NCBI GenBank assembly: GCA_002747035.1
Contig: PDRZ01000015.1
Location: forward strand, 1 to 64,000
Source of the DNA: Rhodobacterales bacterium
Lineage (GTDB): Bacteria; Pseudomonadota; Alphaproteobacteria; Rhodobacterales; Rhodobacteraceae
DNA length: 64,000 nucleotides
Direction: 5' to 3'
The notes beneath the pieces were generated by a model. It was not told the origin of the DNA and did no database searches. It worked only from the letters and a program-made list of their open reading frames with translations. Position 1 is the first letter of the stretch. Every line of letters begins with the position of its first letter. Below are positions 34,577-43,892 of the stretch, one piece after another. Made by a program: the position numbers and the translations under genes.

Positions 34577-35452
34577 TCAGCTCATCAGCCCCGCGTGGCG
34601 CAGGGCGTCGTCGATCATGGCTTTGGTGTCATCGGTCAGCCCGGTCAGGGGCAGGCGCACTTCGTCATTGCACAGGTCCAGTTTGGACATGGCGTATTTC
34701 GCGCCCACCAGCCCGGGTTCGGCGAAGATGGCCATGTGCAGCGGCATCAAACGGTCCTGGTATTCCAGCGCCTTGGTATAATCTCCGGCCAGCGTTGCCG
34801 CCTGAAACTCGGCGCAGAGGCGCGGGGCGACATTGGCCGTGACCGAGATGCAGCCCACGCCGCCATGAGCGTTGAAGCCCAGCGCGGTGGCGTCTTCGCC
34901 GGATAGCTGGATGAAATCGGTGCCACAGGTGATGCGCTGTTGCGGCACGCGGGACAGGTCGCCGGTGGCGTCCTTGACCCCGGCAATGCGCGGCAGCCTA
35001 GCCAGTTCGCCCATGGTTTCCGGGGACATGTCCACGATCGACCGGCCCGGGATGTTGTAGATGATGACCGGCAGGTTACAGCAGTCATGAACTGCGGTGA
35101 AATGCGCGATCAACCCACGTTGGGTGGGTTTGTTGTAATAGGGCGTCACCACCAGAATCGCGTCGGCCCCGACCTTTTCGGCATGTTGGGCAAGCCGGAT
35201 GGATTCCAGCGTGTTGTTGCTTCCTGCCCCCGCGATCACCGGCACACGCCCCGCAGCGGCGCGCACGGTTTCTTCGACCACGGTTTCGTGTTCTTCATGG
35301 GTCAGGGTCGGGCTTTCGCCGGTGGTGCCCACGGGTACAAACCCGTCGGAGCCTTCCCCGATATGCCATTCGACCAGTTTCTTGAGCGTCTCGACATCCA
35401 ACGCGCCGTTCTTGAACGGCGTGACCAGGGCAGGAATGGATCCTTTGAACAT
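34577..35452 (-). CDS. dapA: 4-hydroxy-tetrahydrodipicolinate synthase
   Basis: A 291-residue DapA that condenses pyruvate and aspartate semialdehyde in lysine and diaminopimelate synthesis. The pyruvate-binding GTTGE is at 42-46, the proton-relay tyrosine Y132 lies in IYNIPGR, and the Schiff-base lysine is K160 in GVKDATGD. The length is typical. It is divergent from a lytic transglycosylase gene, giving a cell-wall context (diaminopimelate supply and murein turnover), though the two are transcribed separately. Confidence 0.96.
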   Translation of the reverse strand: MFKGSIPALVTPFKNGALDVETLKKLVEWHIGEGSDGFVPVGTTGESPTLTHEEHETVVEETVRAAAGRVPVIAGAGSNNTLESIRLAQHAEKVGADAILVVTPYYNKPTQRGLIAHFTAVHDCCNLPVIIYNIPGRSIVDMSPETMGELARLPRIAGVKDATGDLSRVPQQRITCGTDFIQLSGEDATALGFNAHGGVGCISVTANVAPRLCAEFQAATLAGDYTKALEYQDRLMPLHMAIFAEPGLVGAKYAMSKLDLCNDEVRLPLTGLTDDTKAMIDDALRHAGLMS

Positions 35453-35613
35453 GACACGCTCCTTTCGTCATATGGCGGGCAGGCGGCCCGGGGGTGGTCG
35501 CGCCGGACCCTAGCGGGAGATTGCCGCCCTGCCAAGTTTGTGCATGGCGGCGGGGGACGTGGCGCGGTATGCTGGGGCCGTTCTATCCGGGTTCGTTCAA
35601 GGAATTGCAAGAG

Positions 35614-37578
35614 ATGTTGCGGATCGCTGCGTTGATTTTCTGCGTGTGTGCTGTGCCTGTGGGGGCAAAACCGCTGGCTGAGACCGCGCCACGCCCGCTG
35701 GCAAGCGCGATTCACGCGTTGCAGCGGGGCGATTGGGACCGGGCGGCGGCGCTGGCCGCGCGGGATGGTCCGGCGGCGCAAGAACTGGTGGAGTGGTATC
35801 GCCTGTCTGCCGGGCGGGGCAGCGCCAGCGAAGTGGCCGGGTTTCTCGCCGCCTATCCCAACTGGCCCGGGCTGAAACGGCTGCGGCGCAAGAGCGAACC
35901 GGCGTTTCGCGACGCCGGGCCGAACACGATCATCCGGTTCTTTGGCGAAGAACCGCCCCAGACCGGCAAGGGCACCCTGATGCTGGCCCGGGCGCTGGAG
36001 GCGGCGGGCGAACAGGGCGAGGCCGAGGCGAATATCGTGATCGCATGGCGCAGCTTTGATTTGACGGCCACCGATACGGCGGTGTTTCTGGAGAGGTATG
36101 GCGCGTTGCTCGCGCCTCATCACGAGGCGCGGATGGATATGGCGCTGTGGCGGGGGTTAAGTCAGGACGTGAACGCGGTGCGCCCTCTGGTCAGCCCCGG
36201 CTGGCAGGCGTTGGCCGATGCGCGGCTTGGGTTGAAAAGCGGTGCGCGCAATGTGAACGCGTTGATCGAAAAGGTGCCCACAGAGTTGCAGGACGATCCG
36301 GGGCTGGCTTACGAGCGGTTCAACTGGCGATTGGGTAAGGGTCTGGGTGACGAGGCCATCGCCCTGTTGATCGCACGCAGCGCGGCGGGGACCCTTGGTG
36401 AACCGGCGCGTTGGGCCGGGTGGCGCCGCGCGCTGGCGCGGCAGAAGATGCGCGAGGGCGACGCGGCGCTGGCCTATCGGATTGCCACCAACCATGGGCT
36501 GGTGGAAGGCAGCGCGTTTTCCGATCTTGAATGGCTGGCCGGGTATCTGTCGCTGACCTATCTTGGCAAACCGTCCCGGGCGCTGGCGCATTTCGAAACC
36601 TTCCGGGGGGCGGTGGGCTCGCCCATATCGCTGGGTCGTGCCGGGTATTGGTTGGGCCGCGCCCACGAGGCGGTGGGCAATAAAGAGGCGGCAATGGCGG
36701 CCTATGGTGAGGGCGCGCAGTATCAGACCAGCTTTTACGGGCTGCTTGCGGCGGAAAAGGCCGGGGTCGGTTTTGATCGCTCGCTGGCCGGGCGCGAATA
36801 TTTCCCGGCTTGGCAAGAAGCCCGGTTCGCGCGGGACATGCGGGTCAGGGTGATCGAACTGGCGCTGGCGATGGAGAACCTGACACTGGCCGAGAAATTC
36901 ATGCTGACCCTCGCAGAGGAGTTGATCGAGACCGGGGACCGCAAGGCGCTGGGTCAACTGGGCAATATGCTGGAGGATCTGGATGCGCCGCATCTGGGCG
37001 TGATGCTGGGCAAACGCGCGGCGCGGGCCGGGATCATGTTGCCGGCGCCCTATTACGCGCTGCACCCGATGCAAAAGATGCAGGTGCCCGTGCCCATGGA
37101 AATGTCTCTGGCCATTGCCCGGCGGGAGAGCGAATTTGACCCGAATGTGGTCAGCGGCGCGGGGGCCGAAGGGTTGATGCAGCTGATGCCCGGCACCGCG
37201 CGCGAAGTGGCACAGGGGCTGGCGCTGGACCATGACCGGGCCCGGGTGCTGCGGGACTGGCGGTACAATGCCACCCTGGGCAGCGCCTATCTGGCCGAGC
37301 TGGGCGCACGGTTTGGCGGCAATGTGATCATGGTGGCGGCGGGGTATAATGCCGGGCCGTCGCGACCCGAGCGGTGGATGGAACGGTTCGGAGACCCGCG
37401 CGGCGGCGCGATGGACATCGTCGACTGGATCGAACATATCCCGTTCCGCGAAACCCGGAACTATGTCATGCGGGTGTCCGAATCCCTGCCCATTTATCGC
37501 GCCCGGTTGGGGCGTGACCCCTTGCCGGTTGCGTTTTCACGCGAACTGGTGGGGGCCAGCGTTGCGCCATTGCGATAA
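35614..37578 (+). CDS. Soluble lytic murein transglycosylase (SLT family)
   Basis: A 654-residue periplasmic enzyme that cleaves peptidoglycan glycan strands to 1,6-anhydro products. A signal peptide covers about 20 residues from MLRIAALIFCVCAVPVGA. A long alpha-solenoid region, rich in Ala/Leu/Arg repeats, precedes the catalytic goose-lysozyme-like domain, whose acid is E505 in ARRESEFDP, followed by GAEGLMQLMPGTAREVA and AAGYNAGPSR. The start at ATG 35614 is chosen because it begins the signal peptide; upstream in-frame codons give no signal. It may recycle murein at the cell envelope, as for E. coli Slt70. Confidence 0.92.
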   Translation: MLRIAALIFCVCAVPVGAKPLAETAPRPLASAIHALQRGDWDRAAALAARDGPAAQELVEWYRLSAGRGSASEVAGFLAAYPNWPGLKRLRRKSEPAFRDAGPNTIIRFFGEEPPQTGKGTLMLARALEAAGEQGEAEANIVIAWRSFDLTATDTAVFLERYGALLAPHHEARMDMALWRGLSQDVNAVRPLVSPGWQALADARLGLKSGARNVNALIEKVPTELQDDPGLAYERFNWRLGKGLGDEAIALLIARSAAGTLGEPARWAGWRRALARQKMREGDAALAYRIATNHGLVEGSAFSDLEWLAGYLSLTYLGKPSRALAHFETFRGAVGSPISLGRAGYWLGRAHEAVGNKEAAMAAYGEGAQYQTSFYGLLAAEKAGVGFDRSLAGREYFPAWQEARFARDMRVRVIELALAMENLTLAEKFMLTLAEELIETGDRKALGQLGNMLEDLDAPHLGVMLGKRAARAGIMLPAPYYALHPMQKMQVPVPMEMSLAIARRESEFDPNVVSGAGAEGLMQLMPGTAREVAQGLALDHDRARVLRDWRYNATLGSAYLAELGARFGGNVIMVAAGYNAGPSRPERWMERFGDPRGGAMDIVDWIEHIPFRETRNYVMRVSESLPIYRARLGRDPLPVAFSRELVGASVAPLR

Positions 37579-37585
37579 TAGGGTC

Positions 37586-38452
37586 TCACCCGCTTTGACG
37601 TTCGCGCCACAGGGTGAAGAGGCCGGCGGCCACCACGATCCCGGCCCCGATGGCCACATTCATCCGCAGGGTTTCGCCAAAGGCCGCCATGCCAAGCGCG
37701 GCGGCAAAGGGCAGTTGCAGATAGGCAAAGGGCTGCACCGCGCTGGCCTCGGCCGCTTCGTAGGTTTTGATCAGCAGCCAGTGGCCTGAAACGCCTGTCA
37801 GGCAGAGCAGAGCCATCCACGCCCAGTCCCGCCCCACCAAGGGTTCCCAGAACCAGATCCCGATCGCGGTCATCACCACTGCGCCGATCGTGCCGGTGTA
37901 GAAAAAGCTGGTCGCGCTGCTGTCATCCCGGGCGACATAGCGGGTCAGCAGACCATAAAGTGCGAACATTCCCGCACCCAGAAGGGGGATGGCGGCAACC
38001 GGGCGGAACACCCCCGACCCCGGTTGCAGGATGATCATCACGCCAACCAGCCCGATCAGGATCGCGGCCCAGCGGCGCCAGCCCACCTGTTCGCCCAACA
38101 CCGGCCCCGAGAGGGCGGCGATGATCAGCGGATAACAGATGAAAACCGCGTGGCTTTCGGTCAGACCCAGAAGGGTGAACGACAACACGGTGACACAGAT
38201 TTCAAGGGCAAGCAGCGCGCCGCGCGTGATCTGAGTCCACAGGTGGTTCGAGCGACGCACCGAGGACAGCCCTCCGGGACGGCGGGCAGAAAGGGCGATG
38301 ACAAAGGCAGCAAAGAACCAATAGCGGATCATCACCACCATCAAGGTGTTGTAATGCCCGGCCAAATGGCGCGAAATCCCGTCCTGCATGGCAAAGACAA
38401 AGGTGGTGGCGATCATCAACAGGATGCCAAGGCGGGTGTTCTGTTGGCTCAT
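37586..38452 (-). CDS. DMT-superfamily (EamA) transporter
   Basis: A 288-residue membrane protein with ten hydrophobic segments in two EamA repeats, beginning MSQQNTRLGILLMIATTFVF and ending VAIGAGIVVAAGLFTLWRER. Substrate unknown. Its ATG overlaps the mnmD stop by 4 bases (38449-38452), so it is translated with mnmD. Its stop is 8 bases from the convergent lytic transglycosylase stop, with no space for a terminator between them. Confidence 0.87.
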   Translation of the reverse strand: MSQQNTRLGILLMIATTFVFAMQDGISRHLAGHYNTLMVVMIRYWFFAAFVIALSARRPGGLSSVRRSNHLWTQITRGALLALEICVTVLSFTLLGLTESHAVFICYPLIIAALSGPVLGEQVGWRRWAAILIGLVGVMIILQPGSGVFRPVAAIPLLGAGMFALYGLLTRYVARDDSSATSFFYTGTIGAVVMTAIGIWFWEPLVGRDWAWMALLCLTGVSGHWLLIKTYEAAEASAVQPFAYLQLPFAAALGMAAFGETLRMNVAIGAGIVVAAGLFTLWRERQSG

Positions 38453-39135
38453 CTGTCGTGCTCTTGGCGGGTGGCGGCCATGACCGCCTGGGTCATATGG
38501 CGTTTGCGTCCAAATCCGGGGCGGCGGGAAACGGCGAACCCGGCGGCCTCTAATTCCCGGCGGACAAACCCGGCGGCGGTGTAGGTGGCCGCCGTGCCTT
38601 CGGGCGCGGTGTGGCGACCGACCTCGGCCAACAACGCGGCATCCCACAGCTCGGGGTTCTTGGCCGGGGAAAAACCGTCGAGGAACCACGCATCCGCGCA
38701 CCCGCTCCATACGGGAAGGGTGTCGCGCGCGTCCCCTTGCACAAGGGTAAAGTCCAGATCGGGCAGGGCGATGCGGTCCTGTCCCCAGAACGGAGCCAGT
38801 TCCGCCGCCAAAGGGGCAAGATCGGTAAAGGCGGCATGGGCGCGGCGCATGTCGTCGGGGGCCATGGGGAAAGCCTCGAAACTGGTGAAACACAGCCGCC
38901 CCGCCTGACCCGTGGCGCGCCACAGGTGCAGCGTGGCCAAAAGGTTCAGGCCCGAGCCAAAGCCCAGTTCGGCGACGTGGAACCCATCGCGAAACCGCGC
39001 GGGCAGGGCGTTGCCATCCAGAAACACGTACCCCGTTTCGGCCAGCCCGTTCTCAAGGCTGAAATAGGGGTCATCAAACCGGGTCGATACCGGCACTTCG
39101 CCATCGCGCCATTCCAGATCTGCCTGCTGGCCCAT
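38449..39135 (-). CDS. mnmD: tRNA (5-methylaminomethyl-2-thiouridine)(34)-methyltransferase MnmD
   Basis: A 228-residue SAM-dependent methyltransferase equal to the MnmC2 domain of E. coli MnmC, which makes mnm5s2U34 from nm5s2U34. Segments include DDPYFSLENGLAETGYVFL, VAELGFGSGLNLLA (SAM loop), SFEAFPM, WFLDGFSPAKNPELW and RRPGFGRKRHM. The FAD domain of MnmC is missing from this protein; a separate FAD oxidase gene lies divergently 66 bases away and may supply it. The ATG at 39135 begins the conserved LEWRDGEVPVS N-terminus. Confidence 0.92.
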   Translation of the reverse strand: MGQQADLEWRDGEVPVSTRFDDPYFSLENGLAETGYVFLDGNALPARFRDGFHVAELGFGSGLNLLATLHLWRATGQAGRLCFTSFEAFPMAPDDMRRAHAAFTDLAPLAAELAPFWGQDRIALPDLDFTLVQGDARDTLPVWSGCADAWFLDGFSPAKNPELWDAALLAEVGRHTAPEGTAATYTAAGFVRRELEAAGFAVSRRPGFGRKRHMTQAVMAATRQEHDR

Positions 39136-39201
39136 TCTTTCCCTGTCCCGTAAAGGTGATTGCAAACCAGACGACAATGCAGAGGAGACCGGGATTTGGC
39201 A

Positions 39202-40230
39202 ATGGTCGAAATCACGATACGCGGGGCGGGGATATTCGGGCTGTCCATCGCGTGGGAATGCCTGTTGCGCGGGGCTTTGGTCCGGGTGGTGGACCCGTTT
39301 GGCGTGGGGGCGGGGGCGTCCGGGGGCGTTGTCGGGGCGCTGGCACCGCATGTGCCGGAAAACTGGAATGACAAGAAGGCGTTTCAACTGGACAGCCTTC
39401 TGGCCGCGGAAACCTTTTGGAACAGTGTTGTCGCTGCGGGTGGCCTGTCGCCCGGATATGCGCGCACCGGGCGGCTACAGCCGGTGGCGGATGAAAGAAC
39501 GCTGGCGCTGGCCCGCGCGCGCGAGGGGTCGGCGCGGGAGCTTTGGGGCGACCGGGCCAGCTGGCAGGTGGTGCGTGCCGGCGCGGAATGGGCACCGCAA
39601 AGTCCCACCGGGTGGCTGATCCACGACACGCTGAGTGCGCGGATGCATCCGCGTATGGCGGGGCGTGCGCTGGCGGCGGCGATCACGGCGCGGGGGGGCG
39701 AGATCGTCGAGCAGGCCCCGGACGAAGGCCGCGTGATCTGGGCCACCGGTGTGGCCGATCTTGACCGGATCAGCGCGGCGCGGGGCCGGACCGTGGGCAA
39801 TGGGGTCAAGGGACAGGGCGCGGTTCTGGCCCACGAGGCCCGTGACCTGCCCCAGATCTATGCCGAGGCGGTCCACATCGTGCCCCACGAAAATGGTACG
39901 GTTGCAATCGGATCCACCAGCGAGCGCGATTATGACGACCCGAGCTCGACCGACAGCCAGTTGGACGAAGTGCTGGAGCGCGCCTTTGCCGCCGTTCCGG
40001 CGCTGCGTCAGGCCGAGGTGGTCGAACGCTGGGCCGGGGTGCGACCACGGGCGCGGTCGCGGGCACCGATGCTGGGCGAACACCCCCTGCACCCGGGACA
40101 GTTCATCGCCAATGGCGGGTTCAAGATCGGGTTCGGCATGGCCCCCGGCGTGGCCCGGGTCATGGCCGACCTTGTGCTGGACGGGCGGGATGCGATCCCC
40201 GAAGGGTTCCGGGTCGCCGCATCGCTTTGA
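39202..40230 (+). CDS. FAD-dependent oxidoreductase, DAO family, probable MnmC1-type partner
   Basis: A 342-residue amino-acid-oxidase-fold flavoprotein. The FAD motif is IRGAGIFGLSIAWE (6-19), and the C-terminal FAD segment is WAGVRPRARSRAPMLGEHP then NGGFKIGFGMAPGVARVMAD. The oxidase half of E. coli MnmC removes the carboxymethyl group from cmnm5s2U34; this divergent neighbour of mnmD is the obvious candidate to do that step as a separate protein. The alternative is a general D-amino-acid or glycine oxidase. The start is either the ATG at 39202 or a TTG at 39196 that sits better behind GAGGAG; the difference is two residues. Confidence 0.8.
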   Translation: MVEITIRGAGIFGLSIAWECLLRGALVRVVDPFGVGAGASGGVVGALAPHVPENWNDKKAFQLDSLLAAETFWNSVVAAGGLSPGYARTGRLQPVADERTLALARAREGSARELWGDRASWQVVRAGAEWAPQSPTGWLIHDTLSARMHPRMAGRALAAAITARGGEIVEQAPDEGRVIWATGVADLDRISAARGRTVGNGVKGQGAVLAHEARDLPQIYAEAVHIVPHENGTVAIGSTSERDYDDPSSTDSQLDEVLERAFAAVPALRQAEVVERWAGVRPRARSRAPMLGEHPLHPGQFIANGGFKIGFGMAPGVARVMADLVLDGRDAIPEGFRVAASL

Positions 40231-40294
40231 GAGATGGCGCGAGGCGCGCGCGAGGGGGCGGCAGGACGCGCGAAACACATAAAGGTCGAACGCT

Positions 40295-41113
40295 TTATCC
40301 CGCCTCGGCGATCATACATTGGCGGCCGTCATCGGCGCGCACCCACGCGGTGCCGTCTTTCCAACACAGGGTCGCGCCCTGATCCAGCGTCAGGGGCGAT
40401 GTGGCGCGGAAGGAAAAACGCGTCAGTGTTCCAAGCTGCTCTTCGGCCAGCAACATCAGCAATTGCGCCAGAAGCGGGCCATGCACGACAAGCCCGCCAT
40501 ACCCTTCTACATCGCGGGTATAATCCGGATCGTAATGAATGCGGTGGCCGTTGAAGGTGAGCGCGGAATAGCGAAACAGCAGGGTTTCGTTGAATGTGAC
40601 CTTGCGCGCGACCTGTTCGTCGGTGGCGGCCATGGGGGGTGTCGGCGCGGGTTGGCCGGGTGCGGGGTCTTCACGATACACCAGATCGTGCCATTCGGTA
40701 GCACAGATGCGCCCGTCCTGTGCCACCTCGTGGCGCAGGGTGACAAAGGCGAGCGGCCCGGTGCGTCCCTGTTTGCGCGCCGTGCTTTCCACATAGGTGG
40801 TTTTGACCGCTGCCACCCCGGCCAGCAGCGGTGCCGCAAACTTCAGCCGCCCCCCGGCCCACATCCGGCGGGGCAGGCCCATATCGGGGATGCCGCCCTG
40901 ACCGGTCCGGGGATGACCATCGCGACCCAGCCGGTCGGGCGGCAGGGCCTGCCAGAAATAGAGCTGGTGATAGAAGGGGGGCAACGGTGTGCCCTGTTCT
41001 ATCGTCTGTTCCTGTCCCAACGTCGCCTGCATCGCGCGGGCGCGGGCCGGGTCCATGATATCGTTGAAACGGGCGGGGTTTTGACGCGGGGGATCGGGTT
41101 TGGCATCTTGCAT
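40295..41113 (-). CDS. MaoC-like acyl-CoA dehydratase/hydratase (hot-dog fold)
   Basis: A 272-residue two-hot-dog protein. The hydratase motif is YSALTFNGHRIHYDPDYTRD followed by EGYGGLVVHGPLLAQLLM, with the catalytic Asp/His pair in the usual spacing of the R-specific enoyl-CoA hydratase family. The N-terminal half (QLYFWQALPPDRLGRDGHP) resembles FAS1-like dehydratase or mesaconyl-C4-CoA hydratase proteins of Rhodobacterales. The exact CoA ester is not determined. It is divergent from a VOC-family gene. The ATG at 41113 is preferred over upstream starts that add unrelated residues. Confidence 0.82.
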   Translation of the reverse strand: MQDAKPDPPRQNPARFNDIMDPARARAMQATLGQEQTIEQGTPLPPFYHQLYFWQALPPDRLGRDGHPRTGQGGIPDMGLPRRMWAGGRLKFAAPLLAGVAAVKTTYVESTARKQGRTGPLAFVTLRHEVAQDGRICATEWHDLVYREDPAPGQPAPTPPMAATDEQVARKVTFNETLLFRYSALTFNGHRIHYDPDYTRDVEGYGGLVVHGPLLAQLLMLLAEEQLGTLTRFSFRATSPLTLDQGATLCWKDGTAWVRADDGRQCMIAEAG

Positions 41114-41147
41114 GGGCTGATGGTAAAGCCACGGAAGAACGGGTGCA

Positions 41148-41528
41148 ATGACAGCGACAACACCAGCCATTGAATCGCTGGACCATCTGGTCCTGACCGT
41201 TGCCGATTTCCCGCGCACGGTGGCGTTTTATATCAGGGTTCTTGGCATGGAGATCGAAGAGTTCCACCCGGCGGATGGGTCCATGCGGGTGGCGTTGAAA
41301 TTCGGATGGCAGAAGATCAACCTGCATCTGCACGGGGCGGAATTTGACCCCAAGGCAGACTGCCCCATGCCCGGCAGCGCCGATTTGTGTTTTCTCAGCG
41401 CAATGCTATTGGCGGACTGGGCGTTGCATCTTGCCGAACTGGGGGTGGATGTGGAAGAGGGGCCGATCCTGTCGCTTTATATCCGTGATCCTGACGGCAA
41501 CCTGATCGAGGTCTCCAACAGAAACTGA
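41148..41528 (+). CDS. VOC-family (glyoxalase-like) protein
   Basis: A 126-residue VOC protein, similar in appearance to the small glyoxalase-domain family GLOD5. It starts with IESLDHLVLTVADFPRTVAF (metal-ligand His in LDHLVL), has KINLHLHGAEF in the first module and ends LYIRDPDGNLIEVSNRN, whose glutamate completes the metal site. Reaction unknown; related proteins act on small reactive carbonyls or antibiotics. It is separate from the VOC gene at 12647 and clearly a different subgroup. Confidence 0.85.
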   Translation: MTATTPAIESLDHLVLTVADFPRTVAFYIRVLGMEIEEFHPADGSMRVALKFGWQKINLHLHGAEFDPKADCPMPGSADLCFLSAMLLADWALHLAELGVDVEEGPILSLYIRDPDGNLIEVSNRN

Positions 41529-41572
41529 ACGTTTGCCCGCGTTCAGATTGGACCAGATCGGCCCCTTTGCCG

Positions 41573-43462
41573 TTACACCGCACCGCCGGTGCCGGTGGTA
41601 CGCACCGCTTCGTATTGTTCAACCCAGCGCGAGATCACCGACCGCGCCGCCTCCGAATCCAGCGTATCAATCGCCTGACTCAGCACTTTCAGCGCGTTGG
41701 CCATTTCAAGCTCGGACAGGAACCCTTCCTGTGCCCGCATGATCTTGGTGTGTGGTGTGGTCAGCATATCGGGTGAAATCAACAGCTCTTCATGCAGCTT
41801 TTCGCCGGGACGCAGACCCACTTCCACGATTTCGATATCGCCGTTGGGATTGTCGGCATCCATCACCGTGAACCCGGCGCCTTCGATCATCTGGCGGGCC
41901 AGTTTGCGGATCGGGACAGGCGCACCCATGTCCAGCACAAAAAGGTCGCCCCCCCGGGCAAAGGACCCGGCCACAAGCACAAGCCGCGCCGCTTCGGAGA
42001 TCGTCATGAAATAGCGCGTGACATCACCATGGGTCAGCGTGACCGGCCCCCCCCGCGCGATCTGTTCTTCGAACAGCGGAATGACCGAGCCGGAAGAGCC
42101 CAGCACATTGCCGAACCGCACCATGGAAAACCGCGTGGTGGTCGAGCGGGTCGACAGGTCCTGGATCACCAGTTCGGCCAGCCGTTTGGACGCGCCCATC
42201 ACGTTGGTCGGGCGCACGGCCTTGTCCGAGGAGACGAGAATGAAACGCTCAACCTCGGCCGCGCGGGCGGCGTCGGCGATGATCTTGGTGCCAAACACAT
42301 TGTTTTTCAGCCCGGCAATCTCGTTCACCTCGACCAGCGGCAGGTGTTTGTAAGCGGCGGCGTGCAACACCACGTCGATCTGGTGTTCGGCGAGAACCTT
42401 GTCCAGCAGGGGGCGGTCACAGACCGACCCCAGAACCGGGTGAATCTGAAGATGCGGGGCCAGCACGCTTAGTTCTTTGTTGATATTATAAAGCGCCAGT
42501 TCCGAATGATCGAACAGCACGATGCAGGCAGGTTGGCACGAGATCAGTTGCCGGCAAAGCTCGGATCCGATTGACCCGCCGGCACCTGAAATCAGAATAC
42601 GGCGACCGGAATAGGTGTCGGACACGGTGGGCAGTTCTTTTTCCAACCGCCCCCGGCCCAGAAGGTCGTTCAATGACACCGGTGTCATACGGGTGCCGAT
42701 GTCGCCTTCGGAAATCATTGCGGCGAACGAGGGCAGGGAATGCACTTCGCAGCCAAGCAGGCGCAGCTTGTGGGCGATCCGGGCCTGTATCGTCTGTGAG
42801 GCCGACGGCATGGCCAGAATGACCCGGTCGATGCCTTCCTTGGAGATCAGTTCCCGAACCTTGGACGGGGCATAGACGGGCAGGCCGGACACCACCAAGC
42901 TTTGCAGTGTCGGGTTGTCATCGACAAAAGCCACGGGTTCAATCGTGTCGTCGGTGCGCAGGGCGGCGGCAAGCTGTTGTCCGGTCTGCCCGGCTCCATA
43001 GACCAGCACGCGCATCCGGTCACCGCCGCTGCGATAAATCTGGATCAGCAACTGGCGCAGCAGCATACGCGCGGATACGGCCATGATGATCAGCATCATG
43101 GTGAAGATAAAGAACGTCTCGCTTGTCACGGGGCGCCTGAAGGCAAAGTTGAGCAGCAGTCCGGCCAGACCAAGACAGGCGGCAAACACGGCGGTGCGCA
43201 TGATCCCCTGGATTTCATAGGCGTTCAGCTTGATCCGTGGCAGGCCAAGGAGATGCGATGTAACAAGCGCACAGGCCATGAGCAGAAGCGCGAGGGGGAT
43301 CATGCTGGTCAGCAGGGGCCAGGACAGGGACACCGAAGCATTCAGCAGGATAGACAGCACCAAGGCGACGGGCACCATGATGGCATCAAGCACAAGAAAA
43401 ATGGCCCGTTTCTGATAACGGGTCAGATTTGTAACGGTGTCATAGAAGAAGATGTTCTTCAC
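41573..43462 (-). CDS. Membrane-bound nucleotide-sugar epimerase/dehydratase (WbpM/CapD/FlaA1 family)
   Basis: A 629-residue polysaccharide-biosynthesis protein. Four hydrophobic segments occupy the first 140 residues; a first Rossmann domain follows (VLVYGAGQTGQQLAAAL), then the catalytic SDR domain with GAGGSIGSELCRQL. The catalytic set is SSDKAVRPTNVMGASKR, where Met replaces the usual Tyr of SDR enzymes, as in WbpM and FlaA1. It should make UDP-4-keto-6-deoxy sugars from UDP-GlcNAc or a related donor for capsule, O-antigen or exopolysaccharide. It stands alone, without glycosyltransferases beside it. Confidence 0.9.
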   Translation of the reverse strand: MKNIFFYDTVTNLTRYQKRAIFLVLDAIMVPVALVLSILLNASVSLSWPLLTSMIPLALLLMACALVTSHLLGLPRIKLNAYEIQGIMRTAVFAACLGLAGLLLNFAFRRPVTSETFFIFTMMLIIMAVSARMLLRQLLIQIYRSGGDRMRVLVYGAGQTGQQLAAALRTDDTIEPVAFVDDNPTLQSLVVSGLPVYAPSKVRELISKEGIDRVILAMPSASQTIQARIAHKLRLLGCEVHSLPSFAAMISEGDIGTRMTPVSLNDLLGRGRLEKELPTVSDTYSGRRILISGAGGSIGSELCRQLISCQPACIVLFDHSELALYNINKELSVLAPHLQIHPVLGSVCDRPLLDKVLAEHQIDVVLHAAAYKHLPLVEVNEIAGLKNNVFGTKIIADAARAAEVERFILVSSDKAVRPTNVMGASKRLAELVIQDLSTRSTTTRFSMVRFGNVLGSSGSVIPLFEEQIARGGPVTLTHGDVTRYFMTISEAARLVLVAGSFARGGDLFVLDMGAPVPIRKLARQMIEGAGFTVMDADNPNGDIEIVEVGLRPGEKLHEELLISPDMLTTPHTKIMRAQEGFLSELEMANALKVLSQAIDTLDSEAARSVISRWVEQYEAVRTTGTGGAV

Positions 43463-43892
43463 AGTTCCCCCAAAATTCTACTGGCACAACATCGAAACAA
43501 AAACCGGTAGTCAAAAAACAAAACGTTATGGCGAGCCGACCCTATGGAAGTAGTCCATTGCCCTGATTCGCCTTTTTAAATCCTGAGAGAGTTTAGAGTG
43601 TGGCGCAGGTTTTAAGCAAGGTCAGGAATACTGCACTTGCAAAGCAAACTGTCACAAGTGACAGGTCCACGACAGGCCCACGGGGATGGGAGGGACGTGC
43701 AATGTCCTTGTAAATCAAGCTCCCGATGCGCAGAGATCGGGAAAAATCATCGCATTTCACGGGAGTTGCCGCATTGCAGTAATCGGCGGGGAACCGCCAG
43801 TGTGTTGCGCAACATTCAGGCCGCCATCCGGGATTTGCATGACAATTGAGCGATTTACGTGCCAGTGTTTTGGGCACCAACCCGGCAGGGGC
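43463..43892. promoter_or_regulatory. 430-bp intergenic region with perfect operator-like palindrome
   Basis: The gap between the dehydratase start (43462) and the CaiD-like gene end (43893) contains CTGTCAC-AA-GTGACAG at 43649-43664, a perfect 7+7 inverted repeat with a 2-base centre, the size of a transcription-factor site. AT-rich sequence at 43490-43610 upstream of the dehydratase is a likely promoter. A 95-codon minus-strand frame here has no ribosome-binding site and unlikely composition, so it is not called as a gene. Confidence 0.45.

Noticed and set aside
43593-43880. 95-codon minus-strand frame upstream of the dehydratase
   Set aside because: No ribosome-binding site and Cys/Trp/Pro-rich start; looks like chance.
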